Below, one piece after another: positions 1 to 11,917 of a stretch of 64,000 bases of DNA. A program made the translations under genes and the position numbers. Every line of letters begins with the position of its first letter. Position 1 is the stretch's first letter. This DNA comes from Odiellus spinosus (taxonomy: Eukaryota; Arthropoda; Arachnida; Opiliones; Phalangiidae): the NCBI GenBank assembly GCA_963920705.1, contig CAWUCO010000001.1, forward strand, positions 62,001 through 126,000, read 5' to 3'. The notes beneath the pieces are model-generated. The model saw nothing but the letters and a program-made list of their open reading frames with translations. It was not told where the DNA came from and ran no database searches.

Positions 1-67
1 TTACGCGTTTATTCAAACAGATAATGCGAAGATAAAAATACGACGTTTCTCGAAATCTTTGTAGAAT
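1..67. repeat. Dispersed repeat segment
   Basis: Read in reverse complement, this stretch is close to positions about 55320..55387 of the same window. The shared text includes TTCGAGAAACGTCGTATTTT. It is the remnant of an older dispersed element into which the adjacent MITE inserted. No coding signal is seen. Confidence 0.5.
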
Positions 68-409
68 CAGAAGCCGATGAAGCCCTCCTTTGAAGTCTAC
101 TACTCTAATGTTCCATATAGCGCTCCTCTCTGTATGCATGGGTAAAATTCTCAATTTTACGAGATCGGAGGGGTCCTACTTCATACCCCCCTGTCTTCGG
201 AAAATTGTAAATTCTCTCTCTCCACATACGACGATGTTTGGTTGACGAACTCCAAGGTTGCTAGAGATATTCGCTGGACGAACTCCCGCTCCGAAAATAT
301 CTACCGTTAGGAGGCGTACGAATCGCGATTTTTGAGACTAACCCATACAAAGAGGGGTAGACAAGACCCGAGAGTAATAGACTTCAAAGGAGGGTTTCAT
401 TGGCTTCTG
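68..409. mobile_element. MITE, CAGAAGCC family, copy 1
   Basis: A non-autonomous DNA element of about 340 bp. It starts CAGAAGCCGATGAA and ends in the inverted form of the same sequence, with terminal inverted repeats of about 38 bp. The interior is partly palindromic around TACGAATCGCG. No target duplication is visible for this copy, so the flanks have decayed or it arose by rearrangement. Small ORFs in it are spurious. Confidence 0.85.
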
Positions 410-694
410 GTTACCTCGAATAAGAAATGGATATGTTTTCGCGAACGATAGTCTTATTCAATTAACAAAATTTATACAAATCCCGAGCTCTAATCCGTTT
501 AGTGTCTTGATAAAGTATTTTTTTCTAATGTTGCAAAGCGATCTATTTTTGATGTAATATACAGATAATGAGTTACCTGTTTGATTCCTTTTATACAGAA
601 AAGAGATGTTTGAAACCGGTCGAATGTAACAAAAAATATATTTCAAATCTTCTTATAATCAAGGCAAAATAGGGGAGTGTCTTTTTTATGACCA

Positions 695-824
695 CTTCAA
701 ACGTGGCTTAATTAGCCGGTTTAATCATTTTTAACTGAGGTTTACTTAGCCTTCTTACAAGTTAGTTCTATAAACCTCGGTTAAATTTGATTAAACTGGC
801 CTTATTAAGCCAACACGTTTGAAG
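695..824. mobile_element. Small palindromic MITE
   Basis: About 130 bp with inverted ends: CTTCAAACGTGGCTTAATTA on the left and its near-complement on the right (TTAAGCCAACACGTTTGAAG). The whole unit folds into an imperfect hairpin. The family was not recognised. Confidence 0.65.
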
Positions 825-1212
825 AGGGTATTAGTAACCTTCGTTCGCCAGATTCAGTTTTGATAGTGAATGGATTAGCGTCCTTAGAGATCGGGGTTTG
901 GTTAAAATAATCCACGACTATCAGTTAATCACAAAAAAATAATCGGAAAATTATTCGCGATTACATTGGATTTATCCTAGACTTTCCTCGAAAATTTTTA
1001 AGTTATGAATAAAAACAAAATAATAAGAAATTTCTTGTCCAAACCCCGATCTCTAAGCGTCCTATTGGAAGCTATCTCAGATTTTTAAAGGGAGAATGCA
1101 ATCGAAGAACAGTTTTTTTTAACGATTCCTTATTCTTTAAATAGGCCTAATCCACTAGTAATAAAAATTAGAAACTAATATTGAACTAGAAATAAATTTA
1201 AAACTTAACCGT

Positions 1213-1370
1213 AAAATAGGCTTAGCGGGATTCACGGAGATCCTGGATTTCTTAGCATTAATATATATTAAAGCGAGATCTCCATGAGACTTCCAATAAC
1301 ATTCCATTGGTCCCTGACCCATCATCGCGAAGAAATTCAGGATCTCCACGAATCCAGCTAAGCCTATTTT
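1213..1370. mobile_element. Palindromic repeat (MITE-like)
   Basis: The left end AAAATAGGCTTAGC is mirrored by GCTAAGCCTATTTT at the right, and inner blocks (GGAGATCCTG / AGGATCTCC) pair too. This is consistent with a hairpin-type non-autonomous element of about 158 bp. Confidence 0.55.
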
Positions 1371-1464
1371 CCGGGTAAGCTTTAATTTTATTTCTAGTTT
1401 GAGTAATTACTGGTTGATAAGGCCTAATTAAAACGATAAGGCATCGATAAAAAAGCGCTTGTTA

Positions 1465-1872
1465 GCTACGGTCACACTAGCATTTCTTAATCGATTTGAA
1501 ACGATAAAATCAAACCGATATTCGAATCGCCAGTAATCGTTAAAGGTGTCACGTGTTTCTGCATTATCTTAATAAATCGATTTATTGTAGCTTCATCTAT
1601 CGGTTATTGAAACCGAATTCGTGTGAAACTGGTTCCCGAAGCAGTTTTGAGAAATCGAATCAAATAGCCCGCGTTCATACTAGGCCTTGGAATCGATTTA
1701 AATCGTTTCAAAACTTTTCGCTAGAGTCGTGTGAACGGGAAACCGTATTTTCTCGAATCTATTTGATTCGATTTCTCGAAACTGCTTCGGGAATTAGTTT
1801 CATTTCGATTCGGTTTCAACAACCGATAGATACCGTTTCAAGTCGATTAAGAAATGTTAGTGTGACCGTAGC
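1465..1872. mobile_element. Palindromic fold-back element
   Basis: GCTACGGTCACACTAGCATT at the left is matched by the inverted sequence at the right end (AATGTTAGTGTGACCGTAGC). The inner halves also pair, for example ATCGGTTATTGAAACCGAA with the inverse near the right end. The 125-aa ORF spanning it is a by-product of the palindrome. Confidence 0.65.
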
Positions 1873-2158
1873 TCTAGAGAAGTCAGATTCTAACCCCTCG
1901 AATTGGATGCTTCTCTTGACCATGGATTAATTAATAGTGCCTAGGAAAGCTATTAATTAATCCAAGTCTTGACGTTGTATGACAATCTGCCCTATTTCTT
2001 TGTACAAATTAATCTATTTAATATACCTCGGCAGAATCTTTTGCGAGAGGAATTAATGAAGATCTTATGTTATCTTGATCAATCATTTTTGAGCCATCGA
2101 GGGTTACCTATAAAAGATTATAGTTTTAAGTAGTCTTTGTTGCTTTTGTTATTAGTAC

Positions 2159-2487
2159 CAGAAGCCGATGAAACCCTCCTTTGAAGTCTATTACTCCCTG
2201 GTCTTGTCTACCCCTATGGGTTATTCTCAAAAGGCGCGATTCGTACGCCTCCTAACGGTAGATATTTTCGGAGCGGGAGTTCGTCGAGCGAATATCTCTA
2301 GCAGCCTTGGAGTTCGTCCAAAAACGTCGTCGTTTGTGGAGAGAGAGAATTTCCAATTTTCCGTAGACAGGGGGATGAAGTAGGGCCCCTTCTAATTCGT
2401 AAAATTGGGAATTTTACCCATACAGAGAAGGGCGCTATATGGAACATTGGAGTAGTAGACTTCAAAGGAGGGTTTCATCGGCTTCTG
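2159..2487. mobile_element. MITE, CAGAAGCC family, copy 2, with 7-bp TSD
   Basis: The ends are CAGAAGCC...GGCTTCTG. It is flanked by a perfect 7-bp duplication TTAGTAC (2152..2158 and 2488..2494). It lies in the opposite orientation to copy 1. The 7-bp duplication fits neither hAT (8 bp) nor Tc1/mariner (TA); P-like or another superfamily is possible but not shown. Confidence 0.9.
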
Positions 2488-2842
2488 TTAGTACGGTGAA
2501 GGAGTATTCTTAGAACCCGGTAGGGTTCTATGTATTGGGCCCATCATCATCTGTAATGCTATTTTGATTTCCTAAAAAATTCAGCCTCTAGCCAATCAAA
2601 ACGCTCCATTCTCCCATAGAATAACATTAAAATCGACTCTTTCGAGGACAAGTCCAGTGATTGACAGAACTAAAAGAGGAATTATTTGTTACAGATATAA
2701 TCACTTTTAAATGGTAGAGCAAGGTTCGAATGTTGAACTTTTCAAGTTTCATTTAAAAATATTAAGTCTAAGTATTTTAAAATTAATTCTAAAGTTGACC
2801 CTTTTTTTGGTACTTAGCTGGTTTCGCGCATGGCCAAATCGT

Positions 2843-3345
2843 AATGTTATTCTATGGGATTTGGTTTTTTGAAAGTGGCTTACCTTTCAGATTTATTTTC
2901 TAATACTTCCGGATATTTTACAGACTTGGATTTTCCGTGTGGTATGAATTAAGATTCGAGCTTTATTTTAAGACTAATTTCATAATTTTACACCAATTAG
3001 ATGGCCCACAATCTATTTATGAAAACGGAGGGAACAACAAGGCGGAGAAATAGATTCGCCAAAAACCTAAGCCTAATTTGACAAATTAGGCTTAGGTTTT
3101 ATATGGCTTTTTAAAATCACGAGCACGAGCGCGCGCGCTTGATTTGGAGGCTATGGGTATTGAACTCTAATGACTTAATTTCTCCTTCTTCATATTTTTG
3201 CCGTTTATAGACTGTGACCAAACTAATCGGTATAAAATTATGAAATTAGTCTTAAAATAAAGCCTGTAAAATATTTGGAAGCATTAGAAAATAAATCTGA
3301 AAGGTAAGTCTCTTGCAAAAAATCTAAATCCCATAGAATAACATT
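2843..3345. repeat. Inverted repeat flanking satellite
   Basis: A block at about 2855..2995 (TTATTCTATGGGATTTGG ... CTTTATTTTAAGACTAATTT) recurs inverted at about 3225..3345. The spacer includes a perfect hairpin at about 3063..3100 (AACCTAAGCCTAATTTG / CAAATTAGGCTTAGGTT). It is probably the terminal part of the element that carries the satellite downstream. Confidence 0.55.
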
Positions 3346-3436
3346 AATTTTCAATTTCTCCGCCTTAAAAGTACTCTCCTTTTTAAAAATGAGTGAAATT
3401 CCGAACGACTTGCCATTCCGAACGGCAATAAGGAAG

Positions 3437-5595
3437 GTATTAACATCAAAAATAATGAAAAAATTAATTGGAATTTGGTTTAAAGGGCAATGGGGAAAAT
3501 ATAAAGATTTCGCTGCGGCTGTCGGAGGTATTAACATCAAAATTGCTGAAATAATTAATTTAAATTTGGTTTAAAGGGCAATGGGGAAAATATAAAGATT
3601 TCATTGCGGCTGTCGGAGGTATCAACATCAAAATTGCTGAAATAATTAATTTAAATTTGGTTTAAAGGGCAATGGGGAAAATATAAAGATTTCACTGCGG
3701 CTGTCGGAGGTATTAACATCAAAATTGATGAAAAATTTAATTTAAATCTGGTTTAAAGGGCAATGGGGAAAATGTAGAGATCTGACTGAATCAAGTGAGG
3801 CTGCCCCAGCTATTAACATCAAAACTTATGAAAAAATTAATTTTAATTGGGTTTAAAGGGCAATGGTAAAAATGTAGAAATTTGACTAAATCAAGTGCGG
3901 CTGCCCCAGCTATTAACATCAAAAATTATGAAAAAATTAATTTTAATTGGGTTTAAAGGGCAATGGTAAAAATGTAGAAATTTGACTAAATCAAGTGCGG
4001 CTGCCGCAGCTATTAACATCAAAAATTATGAAAAAATTTAGTTTAATTAGGTTTAAAGGGCAATGGTAAAAATGTAGAAATTTGACTAAATCAAGTGCGG
4101 CTGCCCCAGCTATTAACATCAAAAAAACGTAAAAATTAATTTTAATTGGGATTAAAGGGCAATGGTAAAAATGTAGAGATTTGACTGAATCAAGTGCGGC
4201 TGCCCCAGCTATTAACATCAAAAATAAGGAAAAAATTAATTTTAATTGGGATTAAAGGGCAATGGTAAAAATGTAGAGATTTGACTGAATCAAGTGCGGC
4301 TGCCCCAGCTATTAACATCAAAAATTATGAAAAAATTAATTTTAATTGGGTTTAAAGGGCAATGGTACAAATGTAGAGATCTGACTGAATCAAGTGCGGC
4401 TGCCCCAGCTATTAACATCAAAAATAATGTAAAAATTAATTTTAATTGGGATTAAAGGGCACTGGTAAAAATGTAGAGGTTTGACTGAATCAAGTGAGGC
4501 TGCCCCAGCTATTAACATCAAAAATAATGAAAAAATAAATTTTAATTGGGATTAAAGGGCACTGGTAAAAATGTAGAAATTTGACTGAATCAAGTGAGGC
4601 TGCCCCAGCTATTAACATCAAAAATTGTGAAATAATTAATTTTAATTGGGTTTAAAGGGCAATGGTAAAAATGTAGAGATCTGACTGAATCAAGTGCGGC
4701 TGCCCCAGCTATTAACATCAAAAATAATGAAAAAATAAATTTTAATTGGGATTAAAGGGCACTGGTAAAAATGTAGAAATTTGACTGAATCAAGTGAGGC
4801 TGCCCCAGCTATTAACATCAAAAATTGTGAAATAATTAATTTTAATTGGGTTTAAAGGGCAATGGTAAAAATGTAGAGATCTGACTGAATCAAGTGAGGC
4901 TGCCCCAGCTATTAACATCAAAAATAATGTAAAAATTTTTTTTAATTGGGATTAAAGGGCAATGGTAAAAATGTAGAGATTTGACTGAATCAAGTGCGGC
5001 TGCCGCAGCTATTAACATCAAAAATAATGTAAAAATTAATTTTAATTGGGATTAAAGGGCAATGATAAAAATGTAGAGATTTGACTGAATCAAGTGCGTC
5101 TGCCCCAGCTATTAACATCAAAAATAATGTAAAAATTAATTTTAATTGGGATGAAAGGGCAATGGTAAAAATGTAGAGATTTGACTGAATCAAGTGCGGC
5201 TCCCCCAGCTATTAACATCAAAAATAATGTAAAAATTTTTTTTAATTGGGATTAAAGGGCAATGGTAAAAATGTAGAGATCTGACTGAATCAAGTGCGGC
5301 TCCCCCAGCTATTAACATCAAAAATAATGTAAAAATTAATTTTAATTGGGATTAAAGGGCAATGGTAAAAATGTAGAGATCTGACTGAATCAAGTGAGGC
5401 TGCCCCAGCTATTAACATCAAAAATAATTTAAAAATTTTTTTTAATTGGGATTAAAGGGCAATGGTAAAAATGTAGAGATTTGACTGAATCAAGCGCGGC
5501 TGCCGCAGCTATTAACATCAAAAATTATGAAAAAAATAATTTTAATTGGGTTTAAAGGGCAATGGTAAAAATGTAGAGATTTGACTGAATCACTT
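3437..5595. repeat. Satellite array, about 106-bp unit
   Basis: About 20 tandem copies of an AT-rich unit containing TATTAACATCAAAAAT and GGCAATGGTAAAAATGTAG. The first four copies are shorter (about 92 bp) because they lack the TGACTGAATCAAG segment present in later ones. Variants such as GCGGCTGCCCCAGC / GAGGCTGCCCCAGC recur at intervals, which suggests higher-order amplification. Minus-strand ORFs within it are artefacts. Confidence 0.9.
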
Positions 5596-5655
5596 TTTAA
5601 TGGGCTAGTCTTTTAATATAGAAGTTAACACTTTCGTGTTAGACTGAAGTGACAG

Positions 5656-7095
5656 ATATTATATCAAAAATGTCTTTGCGAACAAAGACCCAGAAGGACA
5701 TGTTATGGCCTTGAATGTCTGAAGTGACAGATATTTAATTTTCTTTTAAAACATTAAATTTAAATACAATTAAATTTTCTTTTAAAACATGAAATTTAAA
5801 TACAATTAGATTTTCTTTTAAAACGAAATTTAAATATAATCACAATCTGGCACGATTTAGAGTTTCAAATTTCAATACAACTGATTTTATTCACTCGGAA
5901 ATATTTAAGAAAAACATAACAGACGATTTTCTCCCATTGACGCTTAACATTAAATTTCGATAGAAAAATATTCTTAATTTAGCTTTGGCTTTAGGCATAG
6001 ACTCAAAGTTCTATGATCTGATCTCATACCTTAATTGGATAATGTTTTCTATGGATAATGTTTTCTATGGATAATTCTTTATTATAACTCTTCGACTTTA
6101 GTCGAGGCAATTCGTTCTCGTTCATGTTAGCTTATGAATGCTTATCAAGGAATTTAAAGGGAAAAAAATTCCCCATATTTTAATTTTTAATCTAGGTTGC
6201 AAACGAACAAACCTAATCCATGGATAATGTTTTATTACAACTCCTCGACTTTAGTCGAGGCAATTCGTTCATGTTAGCTTACGGATGCTTATACAAGGAA
6301 TTTAAAGGGAATAAAAATTCACCATATTTTAATTTTTAACTTGGGTTGCAAACGAACAAACCTAATTCATGGATGTTTTTTTATAACTCCTAATAACTAA
6401 TTAGTGGTCCCTTATGGAAATCATCATTTTAATTGTACGGTTTTAATGAAAAGAAAAATGAAAGTATTACAATTTATTTAAAAATCTTATCCGCTCTAAA
6501 ATTCGTCGCTTTGAAATTCTCTTCGCTTGCGCGCGCAATATAGCTTTGAAAGTACAAATTGTTATGGTTTGCGTCGTCTGCTAAGCTAGAAAAGAAGGTG
6601 ACTTTAAACGGGCTTTAAAAAACACATTTCCCTTTATCATATACCCATTCCAATAAACCGGCGAGTATTTTTAACGATCCGTTCAATTGCGAGTCGTGGA
6701 AATTCGGGTTAAACTAAGAAAACATAAAGTGGACTCGCGTTATACTGAAAAATAACAGTTCAATACACGTTTTCCCTGAAAAATAATTAAGCGAAATTTA
6801 ATGTTAAGCGTCAATGGGAGAAAATCGTCTGTTATGTTTTTCTTAAATATTTCCGAGTGAATAAAATCAGTTGTATTGAAATTTGAAACTCTAAATCGTG
6901 CCAGATTGTGATTATATTTAAATTTCGTTTTAAAAGAAAATCTAATTGTATTTAAATTTCATGTTTTAAAAGAAAATTTAATTGTATTTAAATTTAATGT
7001 TTTAAAAGAAAATTAAATATCTGTCACTTCAGACATTCAAGGCCATAACATGTCCTTCTGGGTCTTTGTTCGCAAAGACATTTTTGATATAATAT
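5656..7095. mobile_element. Fold-back element with 304-bp arms
   Basis: The left arm (5656..5959) and right arm (6792..7095) are nearly perfect inverted copies. They include ATGTCTTTGCGAACAAAGAC and AACATGTCCTTCTGGGTC. The 0.8-kb spacer holds a tandem duplication of about 165 bp (about 6045..6380, with ACTTTAGTCGAGGCAATTCG in both units). No coding capacity was recognised. Confidence 0.8.
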
Positions 7096-7193
7096 AATTA
7101 AGAGCCAGAAGTCTCGAAAAGGGCAATATTTTGTAGATCGGTTTTATTAACACGAATACATTCCTTATTGATAAATTTATTTTGTGATAACAG

Positions 7194-7533
7194 CAGAAGC
7201 CGATGAAACCCTCCTTTGAAGTCTACTTCTCTAATGTTCCATATAGCGCTCCTCTCTGTATGGGTAAAATTCCCAATTTTACGAGATCGGACGGGGGTTC
7301 TACTTCATATCCCCCTGTCTACGGAAAATTGGAAATTCTCTCTCTCCACAAACTACGACGTTTTTTTCACGAACTCAAAGGCTGCTAGAGATATTCGCTG
7401 GACGAATTCCCGCTCCGAAAATATCTACCGTTAGGAGGCGTACGAATCGCGCTTTTTGAAACTAACCCATACAGAGAGGGGAAAACAAGACCCGGGAGTA
7501 ATAGACTTCAAAGGAGGGTATCATCGGCTTCTG
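7194..7533. mobile_element. MITE, CAGAAGCC family, copy 3, with 7-bp TSD
   Basis: An intact copy flanked by ATAACAG on both sides (7187..7193 and 7534..7540), confirming the 7-bp duplication. It sits just downstream of the last recognised ABCG exon, probably in an intron. Confidence 0.9.
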
Positions 7534-7754
7534 ATAACAGTTATATCGAGGACTTTAATTTCACAATAATCGAAAATGGTTATTTTTATCGTAATTGGGG
7601 TATAATTATTATCTCTTAATGATGTTTGTTTTTTAATTTTGCAACACCTTATCAAACGTTATTATCTCATCTGTGAAAAGAGTAAAAATGAAAATTGTGT
7701 CGACGACCAGCTCTCTATTTAGCCTTCCTCCGTGATTCAAGTTTATAACAATAC

Positions 7755-10109
7755 CTCTAATTCATCGACTTCTGTAATGTTACGAATTATATTAATGAAG
7801 AAGTCGGCCGGATTTCTGTTAATTCCCATTTGGAAACCCCGTCTGTAAATATTTGAAACGGTTTTAAAAATCTTTCTAAAAGGTCACTACATATTGTGGG
7901 GGTCTTTTTACCTGTCAAAAAAGTCTAGTCCATCTTGAGTTGTACCGGAAAATATTTGTTTTCCTCTGTTCATGAGAATGACGCGATCAAACTTGGCAAA
8001 TATGGCTGATGACGGTTGATGTATCGAGCAAATTACCAACTTTCCAGTGCTCGCCAAATGCTTTAAGGCAGATACAACGCTGTCAGCCATGTTTCTATCC
8101 AATCCAGTCGTTGGTTCGTCGCAAAAAACAAGCGGGGCATCGTGTATCATCTAAATATCAAGTCCCTTAATTACAATTAGTGCCTTTCGCTTAATAACGT
8201 TCCACACAAGCCTTATTTTACATAAAACTAGTTGGGGTAACTCAAGTTTCCCAAAGTAGTTTGTCTTTGGTAGAGCTCGGAATTTGTATAACTTTTTTCA
8301 GAAGCCGATGAAACCCTCCTTTGAAGTCTACTACTCTAATGTTCCATATAGCGCTCCTCTCTGTATGGGTAAAATTCACGATTTTACGAGATCGGAGGGG
8401 TCCTACTTCATACCCCCCTGTCTACGGAAAATTGGAAATTCTCTCTCTCCACAAACTTCTAGGTTTTTTTGACGAACTCCAAGGCTGCTTGAGATATTCG
8501 CTCGACGAACTCCCGCTCCGAAAATATCTACCGTTAGGTGGCGTACGAATCGCGCTTTTTGAAACTAACCCATACAGAGAGGGGTAGACAAGACCCGGGA
8601 GTAATAGACTTCAAAGATGGGTTTCATCGGCTTCTGCTTTTGTTGATTGAATAAGACCATCGTGAATGGCAATCAAATAATATCCGTTATAAACGTATAT
8701 AATATTGTGAAACAATTCAGGAATACGTTTTGGCATGGTGATTCCTAAAATAAATTAAAAAGCTGTTCCATTTTTAGCTCCAAGTTTCCCTTTAAAAATG
8801 GCATGCCAAGAATTTAATCACTGCTTTTAGGTGCCAAGTATTACTCTCACAAAATAATAAGTTCTCTCCTCCATCGTTTACACTAACACTTTAATAGTTT
8901 ACCTCCGTTGCCAATATAAGTCGCCTGTACTCCCCTCCTGACAATGTTTTCGAAACACCGGGTATTCCAATCAATGTCGAGGAACAGCCTGACAGCATCA
9001 GCTAAAACGAAAAAAACAATTTGATTGATATTTAGTTATCTATACAAAAACTGAATGTATTTTTAAGCAATATGAACTATTACCCTGTGAATGAGGGCGT
9101 CAACTCTCTCTTCTTTAGCATTTTTGCTCACTTCGTCACCCAGCTTCAGATGCGCCTAGAAAATGAAATGTATGCCTCAAAAAACTTTGAAACTTCTCCA
9201 AACAGTATAACACATTGTGTAGTTGTTTTTGCCCCGAAAAGGGAATCGAAAGGTATTATGGTTCCCGTCTATCTAGAACTAGTAGACCGATTTCTACGCA
9301 TTTTCTGTCTAAATATTCCACGTACTATTAAATATGAAAAAACACGAGATGGTACTGATTTTCATAAAAGGGGTCTCAGTTGTTCTGGGGTTAAGCTTCG
9401 TTTGGGAATGATTATTTTCCAGTCTACTGTCTCAAGTCTTTCCTCAGTATCCCGCCTTTCGCGGAAGCGGGTGGGCACGCTGTAGGCCAGACGGTGACGG
9501 GTCGCGGGTAATAGACTCTATTGTGACGCCATCCTGGAGTTAACGCGTAAAACACCGCTATACATACATTTCTTATCGTAACTATAGAAATATTAAACTT
9601 AAAATTGTCAAATTATACCACGAACTACGTCCGACTTTTATGGTTCGTCAAAAGTAAAATTGAAGAATCTAGCGATATTAGAACGTGAGATAATAAGGAT
9701 AAAATTTCGATAAGTCGTTTTTAACGAATATTCGCTAATAGGCAATCACCCGCTCGATTAGTTTGGACTCGTTCACGATAGTTTGAGTTGGAAGAGCAAG
9801 CTACGGGGCGTTGTTTACTTTTATGGGATAAAGTGATAGACTTATGGTTATCTTGATTAAGGATAAATATACTTACGTAAAATAAAAGATGTTCTCTAAC
9901 AGTAAAGAAAGGAAAAAATTGTTCAAATTGTTGAACATAAGCGGCGAGTTTTCGAACGGTGGAGAGTTGCACGTCCTTGCCATTGTATTTCAGGGTTCCA
10001 GTAGAGGAGAGGTTATGACTGCTACGCCCTGACAATAAATTTAATAACGTTGTTTTTCCTGCTCCACTTGGACCCAACAATGCCACCAATTCTCCGCACC
10101 TCGCTTCAC
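7755..10109 (-). CDS. ABCG (White-type) half-transporter, nucleotide-binding domain exons, partial
   Basis: Five exons with matching phases encode most of the nucleotide-binding domain of an ABCG half-transporter, a membrane ATPase that moves lipids or pigment precursors. Exon 9877..10109 carries the Walker A motif GPSGAGKTT and the Q-loop. Exon 9084..9155 is the helical linker. Exon 8903..9001 has the signature LSGGE. Exon 7912..8150 has Walker B (VFCDEPTTGLD) and the H-loop (SIHQPSS). Exon 7755..7842 holds the family motif NPADFF. Each exon has GT/AG borders (for example GTAAGT at 9876) and no stop codon, so the gene may be functional. The N-terminal exon and the transmembrane domain were not found and may lie outside the window or beyond repeats. 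The introns contain MITE copy 4 and another repeat. The exact ABCG subfamily is not resolved. Confidence 0.85.
8299..8636. mobile_element. MITE, CAGAAGCC family, copy 4, intronic
   Basis: It lies in the ABCG intron between the Walker B and signature exons. The flanks CTTTTTT (8292..8298) and CTTTTGT (8637..8643) are a 7-bp duplication with one mismatch. The host sequence is itself a dispersed repeat whose unoccupied version is present at 50762..50840. Confidence 0.88.
8637..8830. repeat. Dispersed repeat split by MITE copy 4
   Basis: AATGGCAATCA and its flanks match 50795..50835. CCATTTTTAGCTCCAAGTTT matches about 56138..56160. Together with about 8255..8298 it forms a degraded element present at least three times in the window. 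Confidence 0.5.
9330..9716. repeat. Interspersed repeat in ABCG intron
   Basis: It shares AAAAACACGAGATGG, GCGGGTGGGCACGCTGTAGG and CCAGACGGTGACGGGTC with the tandem element at 49686..50260. The downstream tails also match (TTAAACTTAAAATTGTCAA). It is a mobile element inserted in the 721-nt intron between the Walker A and linker exons. The 137-aa ORF here is not a gene. Confidence 0.7.
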
Positions 10110-10261
10110 CTGAAACTGTTAGCAAGAATTTATATCTATTCCCATTACCAATGATGAATCCAGTACATAACTCTTCCCAGGGGCTTCGCTAGGATTTTCA
10201 AATTGGAGGGGGGGGGGGGGGGCTAATAGGGGCAAACCTCGGATTGTGTTATCTCTAAACG

Positions 10262-10599
10262 CAGAAGTAGATGAAACCCTCCTTTGAAGTCTACTACTCT
10301 AATGTTCCATATAGCGCTCCTCTCTGTATGGGTAAAATTCCCAATTTTACGAGATCGGAGGGGTCCGACTTCATACTCCCTGTCTACGGAAAATTGGAAA
10401 TTCTCTCTCTTCACAAACGACGACGTTTTTTTTGACGAACTCCTAGGCTGCTAGAGATATTCGCTCGACGAACTCCCGCTCCGAAAATATCTACCGTTAG
10501 GAGGCGTACGAATCACGCTTTTTGAAACTAACCCATACAGAGAGGGGTAGACAAGACCGGGGAGTAATAGACTTCAAAGGAGGGTTTCATCGGCTTCTG
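10262..10599. mobile_element. MITE, CAGAAGCC family, copy 5
   Basis: A full-length copy with a mutated left end (CAGAAGTAGATGAAACCC) and intact right end. No target duplication is visible. It is preceded by a G homopolymer at about 10206..10222. Confidence 0.85.
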
Positions 10600-11070
10600 G
10601 CCTGAGTCATATCATAGAGCCGAACTACTGCAGCCAGCGTCTGGAGCTCATGTATTTCTTGTTACTTCGTTTCATGCAAATTTTAAGTTCTCAAATAATG
10701 TTTTGGTAGGGCTTTCGGTTAGTTTTAGGGGGGCTATCGGTAAAATTTTGGGGGCTTTCATTAAATCTTTGGGGGGGGGCTAGTTTTTTGACGCCCTTGC
10801 TCTTCACAGTTTGAGGGAACAAAATTAATTTGATGTCAAAAAGCTTCAGCTTTGTCTCTACAAAAAATGACAGCATAAAACGCGTCATGATGACGTCGTG
10901 ATTACGTAATCTGTTTCTTTTAATTTTCAAATTTACTGAGTTAGCGACAAATTTTTAACATCAGATGATGTTTTTATTAAAGAAATAAATACCTAGATTC
11001 GTATATGGGCAGAGTTATTGGTGAAAGTTTTATATAAATTGCAGTGATTTTAAAAAGGTAATATATGATA
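10600..11070. other. No gene recognised
   Basis: This AT-rich stretch holds short G-runs and no conserved reading frame or RNA gene that I can recognise. Confidence 0.4.
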
Positions 11071-11220
11071 ATTCTCAGTTGCAATAAATGATATCTCTCC
11101 ATTCTCAGTTGTAATAAATTATATATGTCCATTCTCAATTGTAATAAATGATATATGTCCATTATCAATTGTAATAAATTATATCTGTCCATTTTAAGTT
11201 GTAATAAATTATATCTATCC
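11071..11220. repeat. 30-bp tandem repeat, 5 units
   Basis: Five consecutive 30-bp units of the form ATTCTCAGTTGTAATAAATT followed by ATATNTGTCC. The 106-aa minus-strand ORF is produced by the repeat. Confidence 0.9.
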
Positions 11221-11493
11221 ATTAACGACAGGGAGACAGATACACAAATAAATCGTCGTACATATTTCATCAGGGGTGAACCGTGGTTAAAAATCAATCA
11301 TAATTATTTCAAGAGTAACTCACCATTATGTAGTATAGTATGCCCCTTCGTTAATGGTATTAAAGGATTTAAATTGCGTATTGGCAGGGTTTTTATTACG
11401 ATATTATGCCAAGAGTAAACTGAGTCTCTATTCATTTTCGCTGTTTGTGAATCTGTTATTCGCTTTATCGTTTTTTACCTTTTTATATGATTC

Positions 11494-11917
11494 CTTTACC
11501 ACTACGGCACATTTGGAAGCTCCAACCCTGAAACAGTACATTTTTACCTCCCCGACTGAACTTTAGTTCAGGGGGAGGTATTACATTGATCGTGTCTGTC
11601 TTTACCACTACGGCACATTTCGAAGCTCCAACCCTGAAACAGTACATTTTTACCTCCCCGACTGAAATTTAGTTCAGGGGGAGGTATTACATTGATCGTG
11701 TCTGTCTTTACCACTACGGCACATTTCGAAGCTCCAACCCTGAAACAGTATATTTTTACCTCCCCGACTGAACTTTAGTTCAGGGGGAGGTATTACATTG
11801 ATCGTGTCTGTCTTTACCACTACGGCACATTTCGAAGCTCCAACCCTGAAACAGTACATTTTTACCTCCCCGACTGAACTTTAGTTCAGGGGGAGGTATT
11901 ACATTGATCGTGTCTGT
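11494..11917. repeat. 106-bp tandem repeat, 4 units
   Basis: Four units with a period of exactly 106 bp, each beginning CTTTACCACTACGGCAC. Each contains a hairpin in which CCCCGACTGAACT pairs imperfectly with AGTTCAGGGGGAGG. The hairpin also heads the composite repeat that follows and its copy at 52240. Confidence 0.9.

Noticed and set aside
2168-2383. 71-aa ORF starting MKPSFEVYYS, and its relatives at 7203, 8284, 10223 and 56071
   Set aside because: All lie inside copies of the CAGAAGCC MITE. The ORFs differ in frame and length between copies.
3991-5193. Minus-strand ORFs with repeated FYHCPL segments
   Set aside because: They are translations of the 106-bp satellite and are not conserved as genes.
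9072-9485. 137-aa plus-strand ORF
   Set aside because: It overlaps an ABCG exon in antisense and then runs into an interspersed repeat.
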